Positions 16,179-24,485 of a stretch of DNA of 64,000 nucleotides are shown here, in pieces. Position 1 is the first letter of the stretch. The number at the start of each line of letters is the position of its first letter. This DNA comes from Mesorhizobium norvegicum. GTDB lineage: Bacteria > Pseudomonadota > Alphaproteobacteria > Rhizobiales > Rhizobiaceae. Made by a program: the position numbers and the translations under genes. Below the pieces are notes generated by a model, which was given only the letters and a program-made list of their open reading frames with translations, was not told the origin of the DNA and did no database searches. The stretch covers positions 20,338 through 84,337 of the forward strand of contig NZ_SMYZ01000034.1 of the NCBI RefSeq assembly GCF_004919685.1. The letters are read 5' to 3'.

Positions 16179-16236
16179 ATAGGTAAAAGCTATGCTTCGC
16201 GCAATATTTCATATTGGAATGCTTCGGAATATTCCG
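16179..16236. promoter_or_regulatory. LysR-box and palindrome in the divergent promoter
   Basis: ATAG-N7-CTAT at 16179-16193 fits the T-N11-A LysR box (T16180 to A16192). A perfect 12-base palindrome, CGGAATATTCCG, lies at 16225-16236. Both sit between the frameshifted LysR gene and the ABC operon, where a LysR recognition site and activation site are expected. Confidence 0.5.
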
Positions 16237-16353
16237 TTTTAATCGACCTCAACAAGCCGTTTTGGCCAGCCTTGAATAGATATTCGCCGACCTGGGACGA
16301 CTGACGCCCTCGCTTTGCCTGAGTGAGGATATTTGTTTTTCCTATCGTCTGCG

Positions 16354-16394
16354 GTGAGGCTGTGGGTGTTTCATAACAAGAGAGGGAGCCTCAC
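16354..16394 (+). promoter_or_regulatory. Inverted repeat in the leader of the amino-acid ABC operon
   Basis: GTGAGGCT (16354-16361) and AGCCTCAC (16387-16394) are perfectly complementary. The right arm ends at the base before the ATG at 16395 and touches the GGGAG ribosome site. In mRNA this could form a stem that hides the start region and tunes translation. No known riboswitch is recognised. Confidence 0.35.
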
Positions 16395-17237
16395 ATGATC
16401 AGAAATACCATCCTGGCGGCAGCGCTATCGCTGGCTGGCCTTTATTCATGTGGCGGGGCCTTGGCGCAGAACGCGACCCATATCCGCATCGCAACGGAAG
16501 GCGCCTATGCGCCGTGGAACTATACGCTCCCGGATGGCACGCTCGCCGGCTACGAGATCGATCTTGCCAAGGAACTGTGCAAGCGCATGAAGGCGCAATG
16601 CGAGATCGTCGCACAGAACTGGGATGGGATGCTGCCGGCGCTGAACGCCGGGAAATTCGATGCGATCATCGCATCCATGGGTGTGACTCCCGAGCGGGCG
16701 CAGGTGGCCGCATTTTCGGATCCCTATTCCACCGCGCCCAACGCTTTCTTGGCGCTGAAGGGCAGTGGTTTGGCCGCGGCCCTTCCCTGGCATGACAAAT
16801 TCGACCTCCGCGACAATGCCTCCGGATCAAAGGAGATTGTCGAAAAGCTCGACGTGGCGCTCAAGGGCAAGGTCTTGGGCATCCAGGGATCGACCACCGC
16901 CGGCAAATTTGTCGATGAGTATCTGAAGGACGTGGTCACGGTCAGATCCTACAAGACGCAGGACGAGGCCAATCTCGATATTCTGGCGGGTCGAATCGAC
17001 CTCACAATGGCCAATATCACGGTTCTCGCCGAGGCTCTGAAGCGGCCTGACATGGCTGAGGCGGAACTCGTAGGACCGACCTTTCTCCTGGCCAGCGGAA
17101 CAAGCGTGGCCTTTCGTAAGAGCGACACAGCATTGAAGGATAGGTTCAACGCAGCGATTCACGATGTCAACGCCGACGGGTTCAACAAGGCGCTGACGGA
17201 AAAATGGTTCGGCGTCGATATCTCCGTGAAGAACTGA
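16395..17237 (+). CDS. Polar amino acid/opine ABC transporter binding protein
   Basis: A 280-residue periplasmic binding protein (SBP_bac_3) with a signal peptide (to about residue 24; the Cys at 19 is not in a convincing lipobox). It starts with the family sequence IRIATEGAYAPWNYTLPDGTLAGYEIDLAKELCKRM. FDAIIASMGVTPERA, a second-domain KVLGIQGSTTAGKFVDEYL and the C-terminal EKWFGVDIS follow. It resembles HisJ/ArgT and the octopine/nopaline receptors OccT/NocT. The ligand is probably a basic amino acid or opine-like derivative (inference from family and the flavin oxidase at the operon end). Confidence 0.87.
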   Translation: MIRNTILAAALSLAGLYSCGGALAQNATHIRIATEGAYAPWNYTLPDGTLAGYEIDLAKELCKRMKAQCEIVAQNWDGMLPALNAGKFDAIIASMGVTPERAQVAAFSDPYSTAPNAFLALKGSGLAAALPWHDKFDLRDNASGSKEIVEKLDVALKGKVLGIQGSTTAGKFVDEYLKDVVTVRSYKTQDEANLDILAGRIDLTMANITVLAEALKRPDMAEAELVGPTFLLASGTSVAFRKSDTALKDRFNAAIHDVNADGFNKALTEKWFGVDISVKN

Positions 17238-17294
17238 AGAGAGCCAGAGCCAGCAGCTTCGGGTCTCTCCGCGATTGTCGCCACCTGACGCGAT

Positions 17295-17318
17295 GAGCGA
17301 CCCGCAGCCGGGTCGCTC
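17295..17318 (+). terminator. Intercistronic hairpin after the binding-protein gene
   Basis: GAGCGACCC and GGGTCGCTC form a perfect 9-bp stem with a 6-base loop. It lies 57 bases after the binding-protein stop and 45 bases before the permease start. No T-tract follows, so it probably lowers downstream expression or protects the 3' end of the receptor mRNA, and does not terminate fully. Confidence 0.55.
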
Positions 17319-17363
17319 ACTTCGTATCTCCCATGCAGCTCGTTTCAGGGAAGTCAGCCCACA

Positions 17364-18077
17364 ATGACAGCTTCCGATTTCGTTCTGGGATTTGGCGAGG
17401 CCGGCTGGGGAGCGGCACTGCTTCAAGCCGCGATGATGACCCTTGCCGTGGCATTGACCGGCTACGCGTTCGGCCTCGTGGTTGGAAGCTTGGGCGCATG
17501 GGCAAAGATCAAGGGAGGTACACTTCTGCGGTTGATTGCAGATGCCTACACCACGGTGCTCCGCGGCATACCTGACATTCTCGTCATCTATCTCTTCTAC
17601 TTCGGTTCAAGCGCGGTTCTGACACCGTTGGCAGGTCTGTTCGGCATTTCGGGTTTCGTCAGCCTGCCGGGCTTCATGGCCGGCGCGCTGGCGATTGGGC
17701 TGGTGTCCGGTGCTTATCAGGCCGAAGTCATGCGTGGCGCTTATCGCGCGGTTTCGCCCGGAGAGATCGAAGCGGCGATCGCCGCCGGCATGTCCCGCAT
17801 GACGCTGTTCCGCCGGATCATCGCGCCACTGGTATTGAGGTACGCACTGCCGGGTCTCGGCAATGTGTGGCAATTGGTGCTCAAGGAATCTGCCTTGGTC
17901 TCGGTCACCGGGCTCGTGGAAATCCTGCGGCAGGCGCAGATCGGCGCCGGATCGACCGGCCAGCCATTCACATTCTTCTTCGCCGCCGCCGTTCTGTATC
18001 TGGCCATTTCGTCGTTCTCGACATGGCTTCTACGGCGGACCGAGGGGCGACTCACGCTTGGCTCGAGGCGTGCCTGA
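17364..18077 (+). CDS. Polar amino acid ABC permease (HisQ/OccQ-like)
   Basis: A 237-residue inner-membrane protein with five or so hydrophobic helices. The His/Glu/Gln/Arg/opine family motif appears as RGIPDILVIYLFYFG, and the EAA loop reads GEIEAAIAAGMSRMTLFRR. Its stop overlaps the next permease start (TGATG). It forms the channel with the following HisM-like subunit. Confidence 0.88.
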   Translation: MTASDFVLGFGEAGWGAALLQAAMMTLAVALTGYAFGLVVGSLGAWAKIKGGTLLRLIADAYTTVLRGIPDILVIYLFYFGSSAVLTPLAGLFGISGFVSLPGFMAGALAIGLVSGAYQAEVMRGAYRAVSPGEIEAAIAAGMSRMTLFRRIIAPLVLRYALPGLGNVWQLVLKESALVSVTGLVEILRQAQIGAGSTGQPFTFFFAAAVLYLAISSFSTWLLRRTEGRLTLGSRRA

Positions 18078-18793
18078 TGGATATTCCATTCCTGTACGAA
18101 ACACTGCTGAAACTTCTGACGGGGGTGCCGCTCACATTGCAGCTCGCGGTATCCTCGCTGGGGCTGGGTGCCATCTTGGCTGTCATTCTCGCCCTGGCGC
18201 GGCTGTCCGGTTTGCGGCTCCTGGCCTGGCCCGCGTCCTGCTACGTTTTCATCTTCCGCTCCACGCCGCTGCTTGTGCAGATTTTTCTGATCTATCATGG
18301 TCTTGGTCAGTTCCATGGTGTGCGGGCCAGTTTTCTCTGGCCGATTCTGCGCGAACCTTACTGGTGCGCGCTCATCGCATTGACCTTGAACACGGCCGCC
18401 TATTCCTGTGAAATCGTTCGCGGTGCATTGCTGTCGGTTCCTCCCGGCCAGATTGAGGCTGCGCGGGCATGCGGCATGTCGAGTTTCACGCTCCACCGCC
18501 GCGTCGTCTTCCCGCTTGCCTTGCGCCATGCATTGCCGGGATACGGCAACGAGTTCATCCTGATGATAAAATCGACGGCGCTGGCCTCCATCATCACCCT
18601 GATGGAGGTGACCGGCCTGGCGGCACAGCTCATTTCCGAATCCTTCCGTGCCATCGAAATCCTGATCGTGGCGGCCGCGATCTATCTCTTCATCAATTTT
18701 ATCGTCACGCGCCTCGTTCAGTGGGCCGAATACGCGCTGAGCGCCGATCTAAGGCCGCCTCCGGCGGCACTTGAGCAAGGAGGAGCCTTATGA
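18077..18793 (+). CDS. Polar amino acid ABC permease (HisM/OccM-like)
   Basis: A 238-residue permease of the same family. It contains FRSTPLLVQIFLIYHGL, AAYSCEIVRGALLSVPPGQ and the EAA loop GQIEAARACGMSSFTLHRR. The ATG at 18077 overlaps the preceding stop by one base, and its own stop overlaps the ATPase start by four bases. A longer in-frame start at 17867 would lie inside the previous gene and is rejected. Confidence 0.88.
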   Translation: MDIPFLYETLLKLLTGVPLTLQLAVSSLGLGAILAVILALARLSGLRLLAWPASCYVFIFRSTPLLVQIFLIYHGLGQFHGVRASFLWPILREPYWCALIALTLNTAAYSCEIVRGALLSVPPGQIEAARACGMSSFTLHRRVVFPLALRHALPGYGNEFILMIKSTALASIITLMEVTGLAAQLISESFRAIEILIVAAAIYLFINFIVTRLVQWAEYALSADLRPPPAALEQGGAL

Positions 18794-19572
18794 CTGACCA
18801 GCTCAAGCCAGCCGTACGCCTGACGGAGCTACGCAAGAGCTTCGGCGCCTTTGAGGTGCTCAAAGGTATCTCGCTCGAGGCGATGGAAGGCGACGTCGTC
18901 TCCATCCTCGGCTCCTCCGGATCCGGCAAGTCTACGATGCTGCGCTGCATCAATATGCTAGAAACGCCCGATAGCGGGCGGATCGAGGTCGGTGGAGAGG
19001 CTATCCAGCTGAAGCAGGCGGGCGGCAGGACGCGGCCGGCCGACAGGCACCAGTTGCAGCGCATGCGCGCGAGTATCGGCATGGTGTTTCAGAACTTTAA
19101 TCTCTGGTCTCATATGACGATCCTGGAAAACCTGATCGAGGCGCCTATCCATGTTCAGAAGCGTCCCCGCGCCGATTGTGTGGATGAGGCTGAGGCGCTT
19201 TTGGAAAAGGTCGGCATTGCCGAGAAGCGCAATCATTATCCCGCCCATCTGTCCGGCGGTCAGCAGCAGCGCGCGGCGATCGCCCGTGCGCTGGCCCAGC
19301 ACCCGAAGGTCATGCTTTTCGACGAGCCAACCTCCGCGCTCGACCCGGAACTTGTCGGCGAGGTCCTGCGTGTCATGCGCGCGCTCGCGGAGGAAGGCAG
19401 GACGATGCTCGTCGTTACCCATGAAATGGGCTTCGCCAGGGACGTCTCCAGCAAAGTCGTGTTCCTGCACAAGGGCGCGGTCGAGGTGGAAGGTTCTCCA
19501 CACGAGATGTTCGCCGCTGGCCGATCCGACTGCTTCCGGCAATTCCTGTCCGGCAGCAACGGCTTGAGGTGA
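18790..19572 (+). CDS. Polar amino acid ABC ATPase (HisP/OccP-like)
   Basis: A 260-residue ATPase. Walker A GSSGSGKST is near residue 41, Q-loop MVFQNFNLWSHMT is typical of polar amino acid importers, signature LSGGQQQRAAIARAL, Walker B VMLFDEPTSALDPEL and H-loop THEMGFARD. ATGA overlap with the upstream permease indicates coupled translation. It powers the importer encoded by the three preceding genes. Confidence 0.9.
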   Translation: MTDQLKPAVRLTELRKSFGAFEVLKGISLEAMEGDVVSILGSSGSGKSTMLRCINMLETPDSGRIEVGGEAIQLKQAGGRTRPADRHQLQRMRASIGMVFQNFNLWSHMTILENLIEAPIHVQKRPRADCVDEAEALLEKVGIAEKRNHYPAHLSGGQQQRAAIARALAQHPKVMLFDEPTSALDPELVGEVLRVMRALAEEGRTMLVVTHEMGFARDVSSKVVFLHKGAVEVEGSPHEMFAAGRSDCFRQFLSGSNGLR

Positions 19573-19634
19573 ACCGACCGCGTTCCCCATACATTCAATA
19601 TTCACGACAAAATATCTGAGAAGGACCCGATACA

Positions 19635-20807
19635 ATGACCACACAGACCACCGCGTCTGAAATCGTGATCGTCGGAGGCGGTATCTACGGTGCGAGCCTC
19701 GCCTACCAACTGGCGCAGGCCGGCAAGACCGTTACACTGCTCGAGGCCGACGACATCGCGGCCGGCGCGTCGGGCGGCTCCGGTGAACGAGGCGTGCGTG
19801 CAAACAGCCGCGACTTGCGGGAACTGCCGATAGCGACTGTCGGCTTTCCGCTCTGGACGAAGTACCAGGAGCAGTTCGAAGGCGGCGTTGGCTATCGACG
19901 GATCGGCGGGCTTCATCTCTTCAATATTCCCGACGGCGCTCATGAGCATGAAGTGCGCGGCACCATGGAAGCCATGACAATGGTGCAGAACGCGCTTGGT
20001 GTTTCTTCCCAGCTTCTCAACCGCGACGAAACGCTGGAGCGTGAGCCGGAGTTGTCGGGGGATCTGATCGGTTCGATCTATTGCAGGGGTGACGGTGTAT
20101 GCGACCACACCTTCGCCACGCTGGCATTCGCCAAACAAGCGCGTAAGGCTGGAGCGAGCCTGCGCACCGGCACGCGCGTCACTGAAATCCTCCACAAGAA
20201 AGGGCGGGCAACAGGGGTTGGGCTGACGAGTGGAGAAGTCGTGCCGGTTGGCGAGAAACTCGTTCTCCTGACCAACAGCGGCGTGCTGCCCCTGCTGAAA
20301 CCGGTTCTCCAGCCACAAGAAATCCTGCCCGTCATCACGCAGATACCGCAGATGATGTACGTCACCAACCCACACGACAAAAAGATCAATCATCTTCTAG
20401 GCCATGCCTACCGCAAGCTATCGGTGAAGCAGATCCAGGATGGAACGTTGATGCTTTCGGGCGGCCACAGCGTCGCCTATTCGCAGGCGGGGCGTTGGAA
20501 GGGATCGCTCCGTTCGACAGCTCTCGGCCTGGCCGATGCCATCGCGACCTTGCCCTTCATCGACGAGTCCTCCTTCCTGAAGGTCGATGCTTCCCGTGTC
20601 GAGAGTTGTGCAATCGACGGCATCCCGATTGTCGATACATCAGCTGCCTTGCAGAACACCATCTATGGATTTGCCTGGACTGGCCATGGCTTCGCCATCG
20701 CCCTTGGCTTCACCAAATACCTCACTGATTGGATTGTCGGCGGTGAAAAGCCGCAAGCGCTCGAGGTTTTTTCGGCAAAACGGTTTCATGAGCCATTTTC
20801 CAACTGA
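19635..20807 (+). CDS. FAD-dependent D-amino-acid/sarcosine oxidase-like oxidoreductase
   Basis: A 390-residue DAO-family flavoenzyme. The N-terminal dinucleotide motif VIVGGGIYGASLAYQLAQAGK (FAD binding) is followed by the ribose-binding acidic residue in VTLLEADD. A C-terminal GFAWTGHGFAIALGFTKYL completes the FAD site. Its length and pattern resemble glycine/sarcosine oxidases and the B subunits of opine oxidases. It lies 62 bases after the importer ATPase gene, so it probably oxidises the imported amino acid or opine, releasing a keto acid and an amine. No A subunit (OoxA/NoxA-like) is present in the window. Confidence 0.83.
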   Translation: MTTQTTASEIVIVGGGIYGASLAYQLAQAGKTVTLLEADDIAAGASGGSGERGVRANSRDLRELPIATVGFPLWTKYQEQFEGGVGYRRIGGLHLFNIPDGAHEHEVRGTMEAMTMVQNALGVSSQLLNRDETLEREPELSGDLIGSIYCRGDGVCDHTFATLAFAKQARKAGASLRTGTRVTEILHKKGRATGVGLTSGEVVPVGEKLVLLTNSGVLPLLKPVLQPQEILPVITQIPQMMYVTNPHDKKINHLLGHAYRKLSVKQIQDGTLMLSGGHSVAYSQAGRWKGSLRSTALGLADAIATLPFIDESSFLKVDASRVESCAIDGIPIVDTSAALQNTIYGFAWTGHGFAIALGFTKYLTDWIVGGEKPQALEVFSAKRFHEPFSN

Positions 20808-20856
20808 TGCTGTCGCCCAAAATGCCCCCCGCTGGTGGCAACACGGGACGGATGGG

Positions 20857-20938
20857 CAATGCCTGGGCATCGCCGTACATGACCACATCCATCGTCGGCG
20901 AGAACAGCCGTGCCAGCATGAAGGGCCTGCTGCCGGTC
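20857..20938 (+). pseudogene. Second RadC C-terminal remnant
   Basis: Reads QCLGIAVHDHI, then after a one-base shift IVGENSRASMKGLLPV, matching the RadC terminus LGIxVxDHIIVGxxGxxSxKGL. It differs from the RadC tail at 6939-7044 at many positions, so the two are paralogous remnants and not one duplicated block. The surrounding gap (20808-21095) has no other recognisable gene. Confidence 0.55.
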
Positions 20939-21095
20939 GAAGAACGGCCCTTCTCGAAGGGTCGCGGCGGCAAAAAGGCGGCATTTTCCCCTACAGATAG
21001 TCGGCTCTAGAATTGCGACCCCAAATCAAGCTATGATGCGCTTGGTATTTCCGGGGACGGCTTCGCGCCCCTTGGAATGCCGGGAGGAACGGGAC

Positions 21096-21980
21096 ATGGC
21101 CGTGGCGCTTGTACTCGTTTTGATCGTCGTGGGCTCAGTGTTGTTTCACCTCCTGAGCCCATGGTGGTGGACGCCGATTGCCTCGAACTGGGCCTATATC
21201 GACAACACCATCATCATCACCTTCTGGATCACCGGCGTCGTCTTCGCCGCCGTGGTCCTGTTCATGGCCTATTGCGTCTTCCGCTTCCGTCATCGGGAAG
21301 GAAACCGGGCTGCCTACGAACCGGAGAACAAGCGGCTCGAATCGTGGCTGACGATCGTCACCGCGGTCGGGGTCACGGCGTTGCTGGTTCCCGGCCTGTT
21401 CGTCTGGAGCCGGTTTGTCCACGTCCCGAGCGACGCAACCGACGTCGAAGTCGTCGGCCAGCAGTGGCAGTGGAGTTTCCGTCTGCCCGGCAAGGACGGC
21501 AAGCTTGGCACGTCCGACACCCGCGACGTCACCGCTGACAACCCGCTGGGCGTGATTGCCAGCGATCCCAATGGTCAGGACGATGTCGTGGTCGAAGCGG
21601 CTGATCTGCATCTGCCGGTCGGCAAACCGGTCAAGATGCTGCTCCGCTCGATCGATGTGCTGCATGATTTCTATGTGCCGGAATTCCGCGCCAAGATGGA
21701 CATGATCCCGGGCTCGGTCACCTATTTCTGGTTCACCCCGACCAGGACCGGAACCTTTCAGGTTCTATGCGCCGAACTTTGCGGCCAAGGGCATCCTTTG
21801 ATGCATGGTGTGGTCATGGTCGACACGCAGCAAGACTACGTGGCCTGGCTTGGCCAGCAGCAGACTTTCGCCCAGTTGTCGGCACCCCAGCAAACGGGCT
21901 CGGCAGACCAGGCGCCGGGCAAGACGATGGCGTCAGGTTTGAAAATTGCAGCAAGGCTCGAAACGGTCGGGTCTCGCTGA
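21096..21980 (+). CDS. ctaC: Cytochrome c oxidase subunit II
   Basis: A 294-residue membrane-anchored subunit carrying the dinuclear CuA centre that accepts electrons from cytochrome c. Two N-terminal helices (about 5-25 and 40-65) precede a periplasmic cupredoxin domain. The aromatic electron-entry stretch reads GQQWQWSF. CuA ligands are in VLHDFYVPEF (His) and CAELCGQGHPLM (Cys, Glu, Cys, His, Met), so it oxidises cytochrome c rather than quinol. GGGAGG at 21082-21087 fixes the ATG at 21096; an in-frame ATG at 21033 lacks a site. First gene of a five-gene oxidase operon. Confidence 0.9.
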   Translation: MAVALVLVLIVVGSVLFHLLSPWWWTPIASNWAYIDNTIIITFWITGVVFAAVVLFMAYCVFRFRHREGNRAAYEPENKRLESWLTIVTAVGVTALLVPGLFVWSRFVHVPSDATDVEVVGQQWQWSFRLPGKDGKLGTSDTRDVTADNPLGVIASDPNGQDDVVVEAADLHLPVGKPVKMLLRSIDVLHDFYVPEFRAKMDMIPGSVTYFWFTPTRTGTFQVLCAELCGQGHPLMHGVVMVDTQQDYVAWLGQQQTFAQLSAPQQTGSADQAPGKTMASGLKIAARLETVGSR

Positions 21981-22001
21981 AAAGGACACGGAGGTGTTCC
22001 T

Positions 22002-23771
22002 ATGGTCGACATCACGCCTGCAGATGGCATCCCACCGGCCGAAGTCGCGGAAATGGAGCTCTACCATCCGCACAGTTGGTGGACGAAATACGTCTTCTCG
22101 CAGGACGCCAAGGTCATCGCCATCCAGTATTCGGCGACAGCAACGGGAATCGGCCTGGTCGCCCTGGTTCTATCCTGGTTGATGCGGCTGCAACTCGGAT
22201 TCCCTGGTACGTTCGACTTCATCACCCCGGAAGCCTACTACCAGTTCATCACCATGCACGGCATGATCATGGTGATCTACCTGCTCACCGCCCTCTTCCT
22301 CGGCGGCTTTGGCAACTATCTGATCCCATTGATGGTCGGCGCGCGCGACATGGTCTTTCCCTATGTCAACATGCTGAGCTACTGGATCTACCTGCTCGCC
22401 GTGCTGGTCCTGGTGTCGAGCTTCTTTGCGCCCGGCGGACCGACGGGGGCCGGCTGGACGCTCTACCCGCCGCAAGCCATCATGAGCGGCACACCAGGCG
22501 GCCAGGACTGGGGCATCATCCTGATGCTCTCCTCGCTGATCCTGTTCATCATCGGCTTCACGATGGGCGGCCTGAACTATGTGGTGACGGTGCTGCAGGG
22601 GCGCACGCGCGGCATGACAATGATGCGCCTGCCGCTGACCGTCTGGGGCATCTTCACCGCAACCGTCATGGCGCTGCTCGCCTTTCCGGCGCTGTTCGTC
22701 GCCAGCGTGATGATGCTGCTTGACCGCGTCCTCGGCACCAGCTTCTTCATGCCGGCGATCTCCGAGATGGGCGAGCAACTGCCGCACAATGGCGGCAGCC
22801 CGATCCTGTTCCAGCACCTGTTCTGGTTCTTCGGCCATCCCGAGGTCTACATCGTGGCGCTGCCGGCGTTCGGCATCGTATCCGACCTGATCAGCACCCA
22901 TGCACGCAAAAACATCTTCGGTTACCGGATGATGGTCTGGGCCATCGTCGGCATTGGCGCACTGAGCTTCGTGGTCTGGGCACACCACATGTATGTCAGC
23001 GGCATGCACCCCTATTTTGGCTTCTTCTTCGCCACGACGACGCTGATCATCGCCATTCCGACCGCCATCAAGGTCTACAATTGGGTGCTGACCCTATGGC
23101 GCGGCGACATCCATCTCACCATACCTATGCTCTTTGCCCTGGCCTTCATCGTCACCTTTGTCAACGGCGGGCTGACCGGCCTGTTCCTCGGCAATGTCGT
23201 CGTCGATGTTCCGCTGTCCGACACGATGTTCGTCGTGGCCCACTTCCATATGGTCATGGGCGTCGCCCCTATCCTCGTGGTTTTTGGCGCGATCTACCAC
23301 TGGTACCCGAAGGCTACCGGCCGGATGCTCAACGAGACGTTGGGCCGGTTCCATTTCTGGGTCACCTTCCTCGGCGCCTACCTGATCTTCTTCCCCATGC
23401 ACTACCTCGGCCTGATGGGTGTGCCGCGGCGCTATGCTGAACTGACCGACATGACTGTTATGACGGAGTCGGCCCACCATCTGAATTCGTTCATCAGCAT
23501 CATGGCCTTCATCGTCGGCTTTGCCCAAATGGTGTTTCTGTTCAATCTGATCTGGAGCATCCGCCATGGCCGCGAGGCCGGCGGCAATCCGTGGCGGGCC
23601 ACGACTCTCGAATGGCAGACGCCGCAAACACCACCGGCCCACGGCAATTTCGGCAAGGACCTGCCGATCGTCTATCGCTGGGCCTATGACTACAGCGTAC
23701 CGGGCGCCAAGGAGGACTTCATCCCGCAGAACATGCCGGGCTCCTTCGGCCCCTCAAGGGAGCCGGCATGA
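22002..23771 (+). CDS. ctaD: Cytochrome c oxidase subunit I
   Basis: A 589-residue catalytic subunit with about twelve helices that holds heme a, heme a3 and CuB. Ligands are visible: ITMHGMIMV (low-spin heme His), WFFGHPEVYIVALPAFG (CuB His and cross-linked Tyr), WAHHMYVSGM (CuB His pair) and VVAHFHMVMG (heme a3 and low-spin heme His). Tyr in HPEVY marks a type A oxidase. GGAG at 21990-21993 precedes the ATG. The stop overlaps the next gene by four bases. Confidence 0.93.
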   Translation: MVDITPADGIPPAEVAEMELYHPHSWWTKYVFSQDAKVIAIQYSATATGIGLVALVLSWLMRLQLGFPGTFDFITPEAYYQFITMHGMIMVIYLLTALFLGGFGNYLIPLMVGARDMVFPYVNMLSYWIYLLAVLVLVSSFFAPGGPTGAGWTLYPPQAIMSGTPGGQDWGIILMLSSLILFIIGFTMGGLNYVVTVLQGRTRGMTMMRLPLTVWGIFTATVMALLAFPALFVASVMMLLDRVLGTSFFMPAISEMGEQLPHNGGSPILFQHLFWFFGHPEVYIVALPAFGIVSDLISTHARKNIFGYRMMVWAIVGIGALSFVVWAHHMYVSGMHPYFGFFFATTTLIIAIPTAIKVYNWVLTLWRGDIHLTIPMLFALAFIVTFVNGGLTGLFLGNVVVDVPLSDTMFVVAHFHMVMGVAPILVVFGAIYHWYPKATGRMLNETLGRFHFWVTFLGAYLIFFPMHYLGLMGVPRRYAELTDMTVMTESAHHLNSFISIMAFIVGFAQMVFLFNLIWSIRHGREAGGNPWRATTLEWQTPQTPPAHGNFGKDLPIVYRWAYDYSVPGAKEDFIPQNMPGSFGPSREPA

Positions 23772-24472
23772 GCGTCATCCTGGTCTTCCTGCTCGTCATC
23801 GCCGGCTTTGCCGGATGGTGGCTTTCACACCAGAGGCTGATGACCAAGCCATGGCTCGAACAAGGCCTGGCCAGCGATCTTGTCGGCTTCGACCGGTCGA
23901 CGCTGCCCACCGCCAAGATCGGCCTCGGTGTCTTCCTTGCCGTCGTCGGCTGCCTGTTCGCGCTCTTCACCAGCGCCTATTTCATGCGGATGGCGGTGTC
24001 GGACTGGCAGCCGCTGCCGCTGCCGCGCCTGCTCTGGCTCAACACAGGCGTGCTGGTCTTGAGCAGCGTCGCGCTGCAATGCGCCGTCGTTGCCGCGCGC
24101 AAGCGGCAGATCGACATGGTCAGGCTCGGCCTTGCCACGGCCGGGCTCACGGCGCTCGCCTTCCTGATCGGACAGCTCATCGCATGGCGGCAGCTGACCG
24201 AAGATGGCTATCTGCTGAGCTCCAATCCAGCCAACAGCTTTTTCTACCTGATCACCGGCATGCATGGCCTGCACATATTGGGCGGGCTGGTGGGCCTCGG
24301 CAGAACGACCGCCGGCGCCTGGAATGGAGCGCGGCCGGAGCGGCTTCGTCTCAGCGTCGAACTGTGCGCCATGTACTGGCATTTCCTGCTCTTCGTCTGG
24401 CTCGCCATCTTCGCGCTGCTGGCCGGTTGGGCCGCGACGTTCATCGACATTTGCCGACAGTTGTTGACCTAA
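23768..24472 (+). CDS. Heme-copper oxidase subunit III, first copy
   Basis: A 234-residue polytopic protein with the COX3 pattern: TAKIGLGVFLAVVG followed by FTSAYFMRM, LWLNTGVLVLSSVALQ, a mid-protein LIGQLIAWRQL in place of the usual FEW glutamate region, GMHGLHILGG and a final YWHFLLFVWLAIF. ATGA overlap with subunit I shows tight coupling. A second subunit III follows immediately, so this oxidase either uses both or has a divided subunit III function. Confidence 0.82.
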   Translation: MSVILVFLLVIAGFAGWWLSHQRLMTKPWLEQGLASDLVGFDRSTLPTAKIGLGVFLAVVGCLFALFTSAYFMRMAVSDWQPLPLPRLLWLNTGVLVLSSVALQCAVVAARKRQIDMVRLGLATAGLTALAFLIGQLIAWRQLTEDGYLLSSNPANSFFYLITGMHGLHILGGLVGLGRTTAGAWNGARPERLRLSVELCAMYWHFLLFVWLAIFALLAGWAATFIDICRQLLT

Positions 24473-24485
24473 GAGGATCAAGCGG

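Noticed and set aside
20807..21010. 67-residue open frame after the flavin oxidase gene
   Set aside because: It is explained by the RadC remnant read partly in the wrong frame, and has no ribosome site.
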